Source: Nocardioides eburneiflavus (GTDB lineage Bacteria; Actinomycetota; Actinomycetes; Propionibacteriales; Nocardioidaceae). From it: DNA of 64,000 nucleotides. How positions within the stretch are numbered: the stretch's first letter is position 1; the number at the start of each line of letters is the position of its first letter. The stretch lies in assembly GCF_004785795.1 (NCBI RefSeq), contig NZ_SRRO01000001.1:3720001-3784000 (forward strand). Direction: 5' to 3'. Below, one piece after another: positions 28,020 through 36,854 of the stretch. Position numbers and translations under genes: made by a program. The notes beneath the pieces were generated by a model, which did no database searches, was not told the DNA's origin, and saw only the letters and a list, made by a program, of their open reading frames with translations.

Positions 28020-29174
28020 CTACGGCGCGCGCAGCCCGGCGCACGCCCGCAGCGCCGTACGCCGCGAGGCCGAGGCCGTGGCCGCACTGCCGGTGTCGGC
28101 CCTGGGCAGGCCGTCGGGCCCGATGGTCGCGGGCCACCAGCGGGTGTCGGTGACGCGTGCTCGACCGGCGGGTGCCGTCGGAGGCCGCACGGTGAGGGTC
28201 AGGACGCCGGTCGGGCCGGGGGAGTACCAGGCGAAGTTGCCCAGGCCGTAGGCGACGTAGCCCGCGTCGAGCCGGCCGTCGCCCTGCACCTCGTGGGCGT
28301 GGCTCCCGGCCACGACGTCCGCCCCGGCGCCGACGAGACGGGCGGCCAGGCGGCGTTGGGCCGGGGACGGGCAGGTGTCGCCCTGGACGCCCCAGTGGAG
28401 GTAGGCGACGACCACGTCGGCCACCGCGTCCGCGCGGCGTACGGCTCGCAGCAGCCGTTGCGGGTCCATGGCGTCGGCGGTGCCGGGTCGGGCATGCCCT
28501 GCCGCCCACTGGCTGGTGGGATCGGCCGTGGGGTCGGCGTCGGCGACCGATGCAGCGACGGTCGCCACGACGGTGCCGTCGACGTCGACCAGCGCCGGCG
28601 CGAACGCCTGCTCGACGTCGGCGCCGATGCCGACCACGGCGAGCGGCGGCTCGCCGCCGGCGGCTCGTCGGGCAGCCCGCAGGGTCGAGGGGAGCCGGGC
28701 GCGGCCGAAGTCGACGGCGTGGTTGTTGGCCATGGCGGCCACGTCGAGACCGGCGGCCGCGAGAGCGGTGAGGGCCGCGGGCCCGGCCGAGAACGTGTAC
28801 CTCTTGCCCGGCTCGGGGCGACCACCGGAGCCGACGGACGTCTCCAGGTTGGCGATGGCGACGTCGGCTGCTGCCAGGGCGTGCGACGCCGGCGCCAGGG
28901 CGGTCGCGGGGTCGCGCAGCCGCACGGCGAGCGGGCCCTCGAAGTGGATGTCGCCCGCCAGCGCGATCGTGACCGTGGAGGGTCGTCCCGCGGGCGGAGC
29001 AGGAGACGCGGACGGATCGTCCGGTGGCGTGGCCGAGGGCGTCGGCGCGGCGGGCGCCGCCGGCAGCTCGCGCGCGCCGCTGCAGCCGGCGACGAGGAGG
29101 GCCGCCACGAGCCCGGCAGCCGCGGCCGGGCGGCGCACCCCCGCCGCCCGCGCCGCTGACCCCCTGACCGGCAT
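28020..29174 (-). CDS. CapA-family lipoprotein (poly-gamma-glutamate synthesis type)
   Basis: 384 residues. Lipobox LLVAGC with Cys31, a Pro/Ala/Ser linker, then a metallophosphatase-like CapA domain: ALAGDIHFEG, IANLETSVG, AMANNHAVDFG, YLHWGVQGD, GSHAHEVQG and YGLGNFAWY are the standard motifs. CapA proteins occur in capsule poly-gamma-glutamate loci, but free-standing lipoprotein members such as this one have no proven function. ATG 29174 lies 6 nt after CACGAT. Converges on the M28 gene with a 3-nt gap. Confidence 0.9.
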   Translation of the reverse strand: MPVRGSAARAAGVRRPAAAAGLVAALLVAGCSGARELPAAPAAPTPSATPPDDPSASPAPPAGRPSTVTIALAGDIHFEGPLAVRLRDPATALAPASHALAAADVAIANLETSVGSGGRPEPGKRYTFSAGPAALTALAAAGLDVAAMANNHAVDFGRARLPSTLRAARRAAGGEPPLAVVGIGADVEQAFAPALVDVDGTVVATVAASVADADPTADPTSQWAAGHARPGTADAMDPQRLLRAVRRADAVADVVVAYLHWGVQGDTCPSPAQRRLAARLVGAGADVVAGSHAHEVQGDGRLDAGYVAYGLGNFAWYSPGPTGVLTLTVRPPTAPAGRARVTDTRWWPATIGPDGLPRADTGSAATASASRRTALRACAGLRAP

Positions 29175-29180
29175 GGCGCC

Positions 29181-29186
29181 ATCGTG
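29181..29186 (-). promoter_or_regulatory. -10-like element for the CapA lipoprotein
   Basis: CACGAT on the minus strand, 6 nt before the ATG at 29174. Confidence 0.4.
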
Positions 29187-29237
29187 CCACCGGGATGCGG
29201 TCCCGTAGTAGGTGGACGGGACGGGGGTGCGCGGTGA

Positions 29238-29243
29238 CACACT
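29238..29243 (+). promoter_or_regulatory. -10-like element for the secreted hypothetical
   Basis: CACACT, 6 nt before the ATG at 29250. Confidence 0.4.
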
Positions 29244-29249
29244 CGGAGC

Positions 29250-29801
29250 ATGAGAACTCGGATCTCACCCGCCGTCCCCGCGCTCGTGCTCGCCGCCGCG
29301 CTGCCCGCCCTGTTCGCCGCACCTGCGCACGCGGAGTTCTACAGCATCGACGACCCCGCCGACGCGAAGGCGTCGCTCACCGACATCTACGGCATCGAGG
29401 CCGACCACGGCGGCGAGAACGTGCTCGTCAAGGTGCGCTTCAACGAGCTGATGCGTTCCAGCGCGGCCGCCGTGTCGGTCTTCGTCGACACCGACCGCGA
29501 CGCCAAGGGACCGGAGTACGTGCTGACCAGCGGGCTCGGTGACGGCACCGACTACGTGCTGACCGAGGCCGACGGCTGGCGGGGCAGCGGCGAGCGGGTG
29601 CGCTGCGACTACGCCGCGCGGCCCAGGTGGGGCAAGGACGTCTTCCGCGCGAGGATCGGTCGCGAGTGCTTCGACCGCGCGCCGTCGGTGCGGATCTCGG
29701 TGAAGATGGTGGACCAGGCAGACGGCTCCCACCCGGTGCGCGACTGGGTGCCCCAGCGGCGACGGTGGTCGCTGCCGATCGCCACCGGCCTCGGCGCCTG
29801 A
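29250..29801 (+). CDS. secreted hypothetical protein
   Basis: 183 residues with a Sec signal peptide (cleavage expected after APAHA, residue 28). The mature part is a small beta-rich domain with two cysteines (RCDYAAR and RECFDRA) that may form a disulfide. It resembles other actinobacterial secreted proteins of unknown function, and no named family was recognised. It may have a ligand-binding or structural extracellular role, which is speculation. Confidence 0.75.
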   Translation: MRTRISPAVPALVLAAALPALFAAPAHAEFYSIDDPADAKASLTDIYGIEADHGGENVLVKVRFNELMRSSAAAVSVFVDTDRDAKGPEYVLTSGLGDGTDYVLTEADGWRGSGERVRCDYAARPRWGKDVFRARIGRECFDRAPSVRISVKMVDQADGSHPVRDWVPQRRRWSLPIATGLGA

Positions 29802-29805
29802 GGGA

Positions 29806-30633
29806 TCAGGCGGCCGCCACGAGCCCCACGGCGAGTCCGCACAGCAGCAGGCCGACCGCCTGCGGGACGTGGATCCGCTCGCGCAGCACCGCGGCGGCGA
29901 GGCCGATCGTGACGGCGGGGTAGAGCGACGTCACCACGGACGCGATGGTCAGCATCCCGGTCTGTGTCGCGAGGAGGAACGCGACGACCGCCACGGTGGC
30001 GAGGATGCCCGCGGCGGCGCCCCAGGCCTGGGAGGCGGCGTACGGCACCCAGCGGGCCCGGAGGGCTGCCGCCGTGAGCGCCACCGCGGCCACCGCTACG
30101 CCCTGGGCCACGACGAGCGGGGCGAAGCCGGCCGACTCCGGCACCTGCCCCATCGCGGCGAAGAGGAGGCCGAAGCCGAGGCCGGCGAGGACACCGTCGA
30201 GGATCCCCGCCGCCAGGTTGCCGGCGCCGCCGGGTTCGCGGCTCACCAGCCAGATGCCGGGGACGGCAGCCACGATCCCCAGCCAGACCAGCAGGTCCGG
30301 GCGTTCGCCGGTGGCGACGCCCACGCAGACCGGCAGCAGCGCCGCCCCGACGGCGGAGATCGGCGCGACGACGCCCATCCTCCCGGCTGCGAGCCCGCGG
30401 TAGAGGAACGCGCCGCCCGCCCCGCTGCCGATGCCGGCGAGGGCGCCCCACCAGAGGTCGGCGCCGCTGGGCGACCCGTCCGTGACGAGCGCCAGCACCA
30501 CGGCCCCGGCGAACGCGGCGACGGCGCCGACGAACGCGACCGGCCACGCAGACGTACGCCGCGACGCGAGGCCCCCGACGAAGTCCGAGAGCCCGTAGGC
30601 CAGGGCGGCGGCGAGGGAGAGCAGGACCGCCAT
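29806..30633 (-). CDS. EamA/DMT-superfamily permease
   Basis: 275 residues, almost entirely hydrophobic, with about ten membrane helices in two repeated EamA halves (FLYRGLAAGRMGVVAPISAV in the first, SLYPAVTIGLAAAVLRERI in the second, both typical). It probably exports or imports small metabolites; substrate unknown. The ATG at 30633 overlaps the stop of the upstream DUF456 gene (TGATG), so the two form an operon. Confidence 0.88.
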   Translation of the reverse strand: MAVLLSLAAALAYGLSDFVGGLASRRTSAWPVAFVGAVAAFAGAVVLALVTDGSPSGADLWWGALAGIGSGAGGAFLYRGLAAGRMGVVAPISAVGAALLPVCVGVATGERPDLLVWLGIVAAVPGIWLVSREPGGAGNLAAGILDGVLAGLGFGLLFAAMGQVPESAGFAPLVVAQGVAVAAVALTAAALRARWVPYAASQAWGAAAGILATVAVVAFLLATQTGMLTIASVVTSLYPAVTIGLAAAVLRERIHVPQAVGLLLCGLAVGLVAAA

Positions 30634-31109
30634 CAGGTGACCACGACGCCGACGACCCAGGCGACCGCGGCGAGGAGTGCGGCCACGAGCTCGATCAGGA
30701 TCGACACCCCGACGGCCCGGAGTGCTTCCTTGGTCGAGGGCCAGGCCAGGGCTGCGCCCACGCGGGCGCGCTCGGCGACGTACACCCCGAGGACGAACCC
30801 GACGAGCAGCCCGACCACCGGGATGACGAAGAAGCCGATGAACCCGACGAGGGCGCCGACGAACAGGGTCCGGTTGGGCACCCCGGACGACTTGAGACGC
30901 CGACCGGGCACCAGGTACTTCACGACCGTGCCGCCGGCGAGCAGGACGGTGGCCACCGCGAAGACGATCCAGCCGGTGGACGTGCCGACCTGGACCGCCC
31001 ACACCAGGATCGCGCCGAGGACCAGCACGGTGCCCGGCAGGACGGGGACGATGATGCCCGCGATGCCGACGGCGATCGCGAGGGCGACGAGGATCTCGGT
31101 GGCGCTCAC
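30633..31109 (-). CDS. DUF456 membrane protein
   Basis: 158 residues with four or so membrane helices. The DUF456 pattern is clear: GIIVPVLPGTVLVLGAILVWA, KYLVPGRRLKSSGVPNRTL and GFFVIPVVGLLVGFVLGVYV. It is a small conserved inner-membrane protein of unknown function, first gene of a two-gene operon with the DMT permease. ATG at 31109. Confidence 0.88.
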   Translation of the reverse strand: MSATEILVALAIAVGIAGIIVPVLPGTVLVLGAILVWAVQVGTSTGWIVFAVATVLLAGGTVVKYLVPGRRLKSSGVPNRTLFVGALVGFIGFFVIPVVGLLVGFVLGVYVAERARVGAALAWPSTKEALRAVGVSILIELVAALLAAVAWVVGVVVT

Positions 31110-31166
31110 GGCGCACAGCCTCCCAGAAGGGGCCCGGCTGACCCGGACGGACCCGGGACCGGACGC

Positions 31167-31202
31167 AGAACGGCCCCGGACGGCTGGGTCCGGGGCCGTT
31201 CT
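31167..31202 (-). terminator. terminator of the DUF7455 gene
   Basis: Arms AGAACGGCCCCGGAC (31167-31181) and GTCCGGGGCCGTTCT (31188-31202), 15 bases each, with a 6-base loop. It lies 19 nt past the DUF7455 stop. Confidence 0.8.
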
Positions 31203-31220
31203 GGAAGTCGGGTGTCGGGG

Positions 31221-31445
31221 TCAGGCCTCGCTGCCCGCGGCCGGCGCCTCGAGCTTGTGGGTCTCGTCGTGGACCGTGGCAGCGATCTCGCGGAGCTTCT
31301 CGCCGTGCTCGCGGGCGTGGTGGGCGCAGAACAGCAGCTCGCCGCCGGTCTGGAGCTCCACGCGGAGGTAGGCCTGAGCGCCGCAGCGGTCGCAGCGGTC
31401 ACCGGCCGTGAGGACGGCCTGGGTGGGTGCGGTGGCAGTGGTCAC
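31221..31445 (-). CDS. DUF7455 small zinc-ribbon-like protein
   Basis: 74 residues: VTTATAPTQAVLTAGDRCDR...RCGAQAYLRV then GGELLFCAHHAREH. Two CxxC/CxxH-type pairs (CDRC and CAHH) suggest a single bound zinc. It is a compact actinobacterial protein commonly found beside sigA and parE. GTG 31445 is chosen because GAGG lies 6 nt upstream; an in-frame ATG at 31466 is less supported. A TACGTT-like -10 lies near 31478-31483. Confidence 0.82.
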   Translation of the reverse strand: MTTATAPTQAVLTAGDRCDRCGAQAYLRVELQTGGELLFCAHHAREHGEKLREIAATVHDETHKLEAPAAGSEA

Positions 31446-31697
31446 GTCAGCCTCATTTCTGTTCATCGGTGTCTGGCCCAACGTAGCCAGTGGGGCAAAG
31501 ATTCCCCGCTGGCGGGTGTCGATCGAGAACTCCTCAAGTGAATCACGTCGCATCCCTCCTCGCTGGCGTTGTCCTCAACCGTGGACGCACCGTTGCCGAA
31601 GCGATACCTGGCGATACCTATGAGGTTCCCCACGCTAGACCTGCTCATGCGCGTCGCGGGGCAGGCGTGCCTCCGTCGTCGTCCGGCGTGTCGCGGG

Positions 31698-31703
31698 TAG
31701 GTT
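31698..31703 (+). promoter_or_regulatory. -10 element for the parE-type gene
   Basis: TAGGTT, 8 nt before the GTG at 31712. Confidence 0.45.
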
Positions 31704-31711
31704 CTCTCCTT

Positions 31712-33784
31712 GTGGCAGCACCGTCAGACAACACCTACAACGCAGCGCACCTCCTGGTCCTCGAGGGCCTCGACGCGGTCCGCAAGCGGCCGGGCATGTA
31801 CATCGGCTCGACCGACACGCGCGGGCTCATGCACTGCCTGTGGGAGATCATCGACAACGGCGTCGACGAGGCGCTCGCGGGCGTCGCCCACCTCGTCGAG
31901 GTGACGCTGCACGACGACGGGTCCGTGGAGGTCTACGACGACGGTCGCGGCATCCCGACCGACAAGGAGCCCAAGACGGGGTTGTCGGGCGTCGAGGTGG
32001 TGGCGACCAAGCTGCACGCCGGCGGCAAGTTCGGCGGCGGCTCGTACGTCGCGACCGGCGGCCTGCACGGCGTCGGCCTGTCGGTGGTCAACGCGTTGTC
32101 GTCGCGGATGGACATCGACGTCGACCGCTCGCCGACCCAGCAGGGCCTGTCCTTCCAGCGCGGCGTGCCGGGCGTCTTCGACGGCGACGGCCCCGACGCG
32201 GCGTTCACCCCGCAGTCCGGCCTGACCCGCAAGGGCAGGCGTGTGGCCAAGGGGAAGACCGGCACCCGGATCAGGTTCTGGCCGGACCGCCAGATCTTCA
32301 CCAAGGACGCCAGGTTCGAGATGGACGGCCTCGTCGGCCGCGCCCGCCAGACGTCCTACATCGTGCCCGGGCTCGAGCTGGTCATCCGCGACCGCCGCGC
32401 GGGCGAGATGGTGGAGGAGAAGTTCCGCCACGACGGCGGCATCGCTGAGTTCGTGGAGTTCCTGTCCCACGGTGAGCCGGTGACAGACATCCTCCGGCTG
32501 CAGGGCACCGACACGTTCACCGAGACGGTCCCGCTGCTCGACGACAAGGGCCACATGACGCCGCAGGAGGTCGAGCGCGAGCTCTTCGTCGACGTCGCCG
32601 TGCGCTGGGACACCGCCTACGACACCGAGGTCCGCTCCTTCGTCAACGTGATCGCCACCCCCAAGGGCGGCACGCACGTCAGCGGCTTCGAGGCAGCGCT
32701 GACCAAGACGTTCAACGACGCGATGCGTGGCGCCAAGGTGCTCAAGGCCGCCGACACCGACGTCATCAAGGACGACGTGCTCGAGGGCCTCACGGCCGTG
32801 GTGACCGTACGGCTGGCCGAGCCGCAGTTCGAGGGCCAGACCAAGGAGATCCTGGGCACGCCCGCGGCGCGGGGCGTCGTGCGCAAGGTGGTGGCCGGCG
32901 AGCTCAAGTCGTTCCTCACCTCGACCAAGCGCGCCGAGAAGGCGCAGGCCAAGCTCCTGATGGAGAAGGTGGCGGGGGCGTCCAAGACCCGGCTCGCCGC
33001 GCGCCAGCACAAGGAGAACCAGCGCCGCAAGAACGCGCTCGAGTCGTCCGCGCTCCCGGCCAAGCTCTTCGACTGCCGCAGCACCGACACCGAGCGCACC
33101 GAGCTGTTCATCGTCGAGGGCGACTCCGCGATGGGCACTGCCAAGGCGGCCCGCAGCAGCGAGTTCCAGGCACTTCTGCCGATCCGCGGCAAGATCCTCA
33201 ACGTCCAGAAGGCCACCGTCGGTGACATGCTGAAGAACGCCGAGTGCGCCTCGATCATCCAGGTCGTCGGCGCCGGCTCCGGTCGTACGTTCGACCTGGA
33301 GGCGGCCCGCTACGGGCGCATCATCCTGATGGCCGACGCAGACTCCGACGGCGCCCACATCCGGTGCCTGCTCGCGACGCTGTTCTTCAAGTACATGCCC
33401 GAGCTGGTGCGCGACGGGCGGCTGTTCTCGGCCGTGCCGCCGCTGCACCGCATCGAGCTGTCCAACCCCAAGAAGGGGATGGACAAGTACATCTACACCT
33501 ACTCCGACGACGAGCTCCAGCGGAAGCTCGCCGAGCTCAAGCGCAGAGGAGTCCGCTGGAAGGACCCGGTCCAGCGCTACAAGGGCCTCGGCGAGATGGA
33601 CGCCGACCAGCTGGCCGAGACCACGATGGACCCGCGCCACCGCACGCTCCGCAAGCTGACGATCGACGACGTCGACGAGGCCAGCAAGGTCTTCGACCTG
33701 CTGATGGGCTCCGACGTCGCGCCGCGCAAGGAGTTCATCGTGCAGGGGGCCTACGAGGTCGACGTGGAGACGCTGGACGCCTGA
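31712..33784 (+). CDS. parE: type IIA topoisomerase subunit B (ParE/GyrB paralog)
   Basis: 690 residues. GHKL ATPase motifs EIIDNGVDEALAG and GLHGVGLSVVNALSS, TOPRIM motifs VEGDSAMGTAKAARS and DADSDGAHIR, and the C-terminal block YKGLGEMDADQLAETTMD are all present. With the ParC-type gene 6 kb downstream it should form a second DNA gyrase/topoisomerase IV-like enzyme, as in other actinobacteria whose main gyrase genes sit near the origin. GTG 31712 is chosen as the start of the conserved N terminus; the frame is open upstream to 31490 without similarity. Confidence 0.93.
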   Translation: MAAPSDNTYNAAHLLVLEGLDAVRKRPGMYIGSTDTRGLMHCLWEIIDNGVDEALAGVAHLVEVTLHDDGSVEVYDDGRGIPTDKEPKTGLSGVEVVATKLHAGGKFGGGSYVATGGLHGVGLSVVNALSSRMDIDVDRSPTQQGLSFQRGVPGVFDGDGPDAAFTPQSGLTRKGRRVAKGKTGTRIRFWPDRQIFTKDARFEMDGLVGRARQTSYIVPGLELVIRDRRAGEMVEEKFRHDGGIAEFVEFLSHGEPVTDILRLQGTDTFTETVPLLDDKGHMTPQEVERELFVDVAVRWDTAYDTEVRSFVNVIATPKGGTHVSGFEAALTKTFNDAMRGAKVLKAADTDVIKDDVLEGLTAVVTVRLAEPQFEGQTKEILGTPAARGVVRKVVAGELKSFLTSTKRAEKAQAKLLMEKVAGASKTRLAARQHKENQRRKNALESSALPAKLFDCRSTDTERTELFIVEGDSAMGTAKAARSSEFQALLPIRGKILNVQKATVGDMLKNAECASIIQVVGAGSGRTFDLEAARYGRIILMADADSDGAHIRCLLATLFFKYMPELVRDGRLFSAVPPLHRIELSNPKKGMDKYIYTYSDDELQRKLAELKRRGVRWKDPVQRYKGLGEMDADQLAETTMDPRHRTLRKLTIDDVDEASKVFDLLMGSDVAPRKEFIVQGAYEVDVETLDA

Positions 33785-34298
33785 TGGTCGACCTGGTGGC
33801 GGTCGACGAGGCTGGCGAGGACCTTGTCCACGAGCTCTGGCCGCTCTACCGGAGCGTGTTCGGCGACTTCGATCGCGTGGACGCCTGGCGCGACCAGGTC
33901 TGGGACCGGCACGCGGCGAGGGCGGGGTTTCGGCTGGCACTGGCCCGGGACGGCAGTGGTCTGGTCGGTTTCGCGTACGGCTACACGGGTGAGCGCGGTC
34001 AGTGGTGGACCGACACCGCGGCGACGGTGCTCCACCCCGAGGTCGCTTCCGATTGGCTGGGCGGTCACTCGAGCTGGTGAGCATCGGTGTCGCAGAGTCC
34101 GTGCGTGGCGCGAGCGTCGGACGTCGCCTGCTGACCGCCCTGACCGATGGGCTCGAGCTCGTGCGCTGGGTGCTGATGACCTCGTCGGACCCGGAGGACC
34201 CCGCCCGCCGGCTGTACCGCTCGACCGGCTGGGCTGTGATCGGCCCTGGGTTCTCGGCCGACCGCGTCATCATGGGGCGCTCATGGCCGACGACGTGA
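33784..34298 (+). pseudogene. GNAT-family acetyltransferase, single frameshift
   Basis: The ATG at 33784 overlaps the parE stop (TGATG). The first ~95 codons (MVDLVAVDEAGEDLVHELWP; SGLVGFAYGYTGERGQWW) end at TGA 34080. The other frame continues the fold from about 34060 with LELVSIGVAESVRGASVGRR, which is the acetyl-CoA-binding beta4-alpha3 part, and runs to 34298. One base is missing near 34058-34071. The joined length is 171 residues, typical for the family. It may be a broken gene or a sequencing error in an otherwise intact, parE-coupled gene. Confidence 0.78.
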
Positions 34299-34571
34299 CC
34301 TGACACGAGCGCGGCTCGCAGACGGCCGGCCGACCCTTGGACAAGCACATGCAGGCAGTTCGCAACGGATTGCGGCTGGCTGAGCGTGAGGTCAGGCTCG
34401 CGGTGGGCGAACTGCCTTCACGGTGCACGGATCGGTCTGGTCAACGTAGGCAGTTCGCCTGTGCCTCCGGCTGCCCGAGCGTGGTCTTCGTGAGCACCGG
34501 CCCGAACTGCCTACGTTGGTCGAGCCCGGGCGCCCAGTGCCACGTGTGCTGGGCTGGCCAGCAGCCCGAGG
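34299..34571. other. gene-free gap with two hairpin elements
   Basis: A 273-nt gap with no coding character. Its main content is the repeat described at 34353-34518, with a G/C-rich tail near 34520-34560. Confidence 0.6.
34353..34518. repeat. two diverged copies of an inverted-repeat element
   Basis: The motif AGGCAGTTCG occurs in four places with alternating orientation: 34353-34363, 34407-34417 (inverse), 34448-34458 and 34502-34512 (inverse). The first pair has 11-base arms. The second extends to 16-base perfect arms (34442-34457 and 34503-34518). Loop sequences of the two copies are related (CGGCTGGCTGAGCGTG against CGGCTGCCCGAGCGTG). Confidence 0.85.
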
Positions 34572-35066
34572 TCAGGCGTGCTGGGTGAGCAGCCCGGTGT
34601 CGACGTCGTAGAGGAAGCCGCCGACCTTGGCGCGCTCGCCGATGAGGGGGTGCGTACGCACCTTGGCGACGTCCTGGCGCAGCTGGTCGAGCTGGTCGGC
34701 GACCACGCCGAAGGACTGCCAGCTGGCGTCGACGCCCGCGGACTCGCCGACGCGGGCGCGGAGGTCCTGCTCGGAAGCGGACGCCATCGCGCACCGGGTG
34801 TGGGGGACGACCAGCACACGCTGGACGTTGAGCAGGTGCACGCCCAGCACGAGCGCCTCGAGCGCCTGCGGGGTCACGCGGGCGCCCGGGTTGCGGAAGA
34901 TCTTGGCGTCGCCGTGGTTGAGCCCGAGCATGCCCAGCGGGTCGATGCGCGAGTCCATGCAGGTCACGAGGGCGATGCCGGCATGGGCCTTGCCGTCGAA
35001 GCCGCCCAGGTCGAAGGAGTCCGCGAAGTCGCGGTTGGCGGCCAGCAGGTCGTCGAAGTCGCTCAC
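34572..35066 (-). CDS. beta-carbonic anhydrase
   Basis: 164 residues, length and pattern like mycobacterial Rv1284. Zinc and catalytic residues: Cys36, Asp38, Arg40 (CMDSR), His89 and Cys92 (PHTRC). It interconverts CO2 and bicarbonate, supplying carboxylases. ATG 35066. It follows the MFS gene in the same direction after 21 nt, so it may be the last gene of the lipoprotein-MFS operon. Confidence 0.92.
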   Translation of the reverse strand: MSDFDDLLAANRDFADSFDLGGFDGKAHAGIALVTCMDSRIDPLGMLGLNHGDAKIFRNPGARVTPQALEALVLGVHLLNVQRVLVVPHTRCAMASASEQDLRARVGESAGVDASWQSFGVVADQLDQLRQDVAKVRTHPLIGERAKVGGFLYDVDTGLLTQHA

Positions 35067-35087
35067 GAGACCGCAGGGTAGCGCCCC

Positions 35088-36854
35088 TCAGGCACCGCCG
35101 GAGAAGACGTCTCGCGCAGCCAGACGGGTCGGCCGCACCTCGCGGAAGAGCACGAGTGCGAGGACGGCCGCGACCACGGCACACCCGGCGGCACCCCAGA
35201 ACACCGCGTGCTCCTGGGCGATCCCGGCGACGCGCAGCAGGTCGGAGAACTCCTTGCATCGGCTCTTGCCGTCGCAGACCTCCTGCACGGGCGGCACCTC
35301 GAGCTGCTCGGAGTAGTAGCGGCGCAGGCCGATGGTGGTCAGCGCCGAGATCCCCACGAGCATCCCGACCATCCGCGACACGACCACGAAGGCGCTCGCG
35401 ACGCCGTGGACGTCGTCGTCGGTGTAGGCGAGGAGCGCGGCGTTGACGGGTGCGAGGGCGAGCCCGAAGCCGAGGCCGCCGGTCACGAGCGCGACGTTGG
35501 CGATCGGCTCCTCGATCGTGGTGAGGCCCCACCGGGTCATCAGGACGAAGCCGGTGGCCGCCATCAGCATGCCGATCGCGGTGACGAGGCCCGGGGACAG
35601 GGACCGGATCAGGTAGCCGCCTGCGACGGCCCCGACCGGTAGCGCGACGAGGAAGCGTACGAGCACGAGCGCCGCGGGCAGCTGGTCGTCGGGGTAGACG
35701 GTCGTGCGCGCGAAGAGCGGGATGTCGATCAGGGCGGCGATGAGGGCGGCGCCGACGAAGAAGCTGACGAGCAGCGCGCCCCAGGCCGGCGTACGGTGCA
35801 GCGCGCCGCGGGGGACCAGCGGGCTGGCCGCGCGCCGTACGTGCCAGGCGAAGGCCAGCGCGGCGACGGCCGCGCCGAGGAGGTACCACCGGCCGCGGGG
35901 CGAGAAGACCTCGACCTTGGGGTCGGCGGTGGCGAAGGCGAGGATGACCCCGCCCAGCGCCGCCGCGAGCAGCAGGGCGCCCGCCAGGTCGGCCTCGACG
36001 AGGACGCGGGTCCACCCGCGGAGGTCGAGGAGGGGCCGCGGCGCGAACCAGCACCAGGCCAGCAGCAGCACCAGGGCGGCCGTCGTGATCGCGCCGATCG
36101 GCGTGAGCCAGCGACCGTCGCCGGCGAACGGGATGAACAGCTGGCCCCACGTGAGGTCGCGCATGAGCCCGGCCGGGCGCAGGAACACGATCGCCGCGCT
36201 CGCGAAGGTCGGGAGCACCAGCAGCACCCCGACCACGTCCGGGCGTCGGCGCACGCGCGCGTCGCCGTGGGGCGCGAGCGCGCGGATCGCGGCGGCGAGG
36301 ACGAGCCCGACGGCGAGGTTGATCGCGAAGATCGCGCGCCAGTCGGAGAAGGCGAGGACCGCTGCGCCGAAGAGCGGGCCGAGCACGGACCCGATCTCCT
36401 GCACGGCCGAGACGACGCCGAGGGGTACGCCCCGACGCTCGACCGGGTAGAGGTCGGCCACGAGCGCGAGGGTGGCGGGGACGAGGCCGCCGCCACCGAC
36501 GCCCTGGAGGAACCGGCCGGCGACGATGCTGGGCATGTCGTAGGCGACGGTGGTGATCAGCGAGCCCAGCGCGAAGAGGACCAGTGCCATCACCAGCACC
36601 GGCACCCGGCCGCGCAGGTCGGCGATGCGACCGATGAGGGGCAGCATCGCGACGTAGCCGAGCAGGAAGCCGCTGACGATCGGCGCGGCCCGCTGGAGCT
36701 GGTCGATCGGCACCCCGACGCCCGTCATCATGTCGGGCAGCGCCAGCACCACGACGTACGTGTCGGCCGCGGCGAACGCGACGGCGACCGCCGCCATCGC
36801 GAGGAGCACCCGCGAGGTGCGGGACACCTCCGCGACTCCGGGCGGGGCGCTCAC
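35088..36854 (-). CDS. MFS exporter, DHA2/P55-like
   Basis: 588 residues with about 12-14 membrane helices. The loop-2/3 signature GRIADLRGRVPVLVMA and motif C (GLVPATLALVADLYPVERRG; VLGPLFGAAVL) place it with drug-H+ antiporters of the DHA2 group. A long cytoplasmic or periplasmic segment lies around residues 520-560. Its GTG start overlaps the stop of the lipoprotein gene (GTGA). The pairing with a LppX/LprG lipoprotein mirrors mycobacterial lprG-p55, which exports lipids and affects drug tolerance. Confidence 0.88.
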   Translation of the reverse strand: MSAPPGVAEVSRTSRVLLAMAAVAVAFAAADTYVVVLALPDMMTGVGVPIDQLQRAAPIVSGFLLGYVAMLPLIGRIADLRGRVPVLVMALVLFALGSLITTVAYDMPSIVAGRFLQGVGGGGLVPATLALVADLYPVERRGVPLGVVSAVQEIGSVLGPLFGAAVLAFSDWRAIFAINLAVGLVLAAAIRALAPHGDARVRRRPDVVGVLLVLPTFASAAIVFLRPAGLMRDLTWGQLFIPFAGDGRWLTPIGAITTAALVLLLAWCWFAPRPLLDLRGWTRVLVEADLAGALLLAAALGGVILAFATADPKVEVFSPRGRWYLLGAAVAALAFAWHVRRAASPLVPRGALHRTPAWGALLVSFFVGAALIAALIDIPLFARTTVYPDDQLPAALVLVRFLVALPVGAVAGGYLIRSLSPGLVTAIGMLMAATGFVLMTRWGLTTIEEPIANVALVTGGLGFGLALAPVNAALLAYTDDDVHGVASAFVVVSRMVGMLVGISALTTIGLRRYYSEQLEVPPVQEVCDGKSRCKEFSDLLRVAGIAQEHAVFWGAAGCAVVAAVLALVLFREVRPTRLAARDVFSGGA

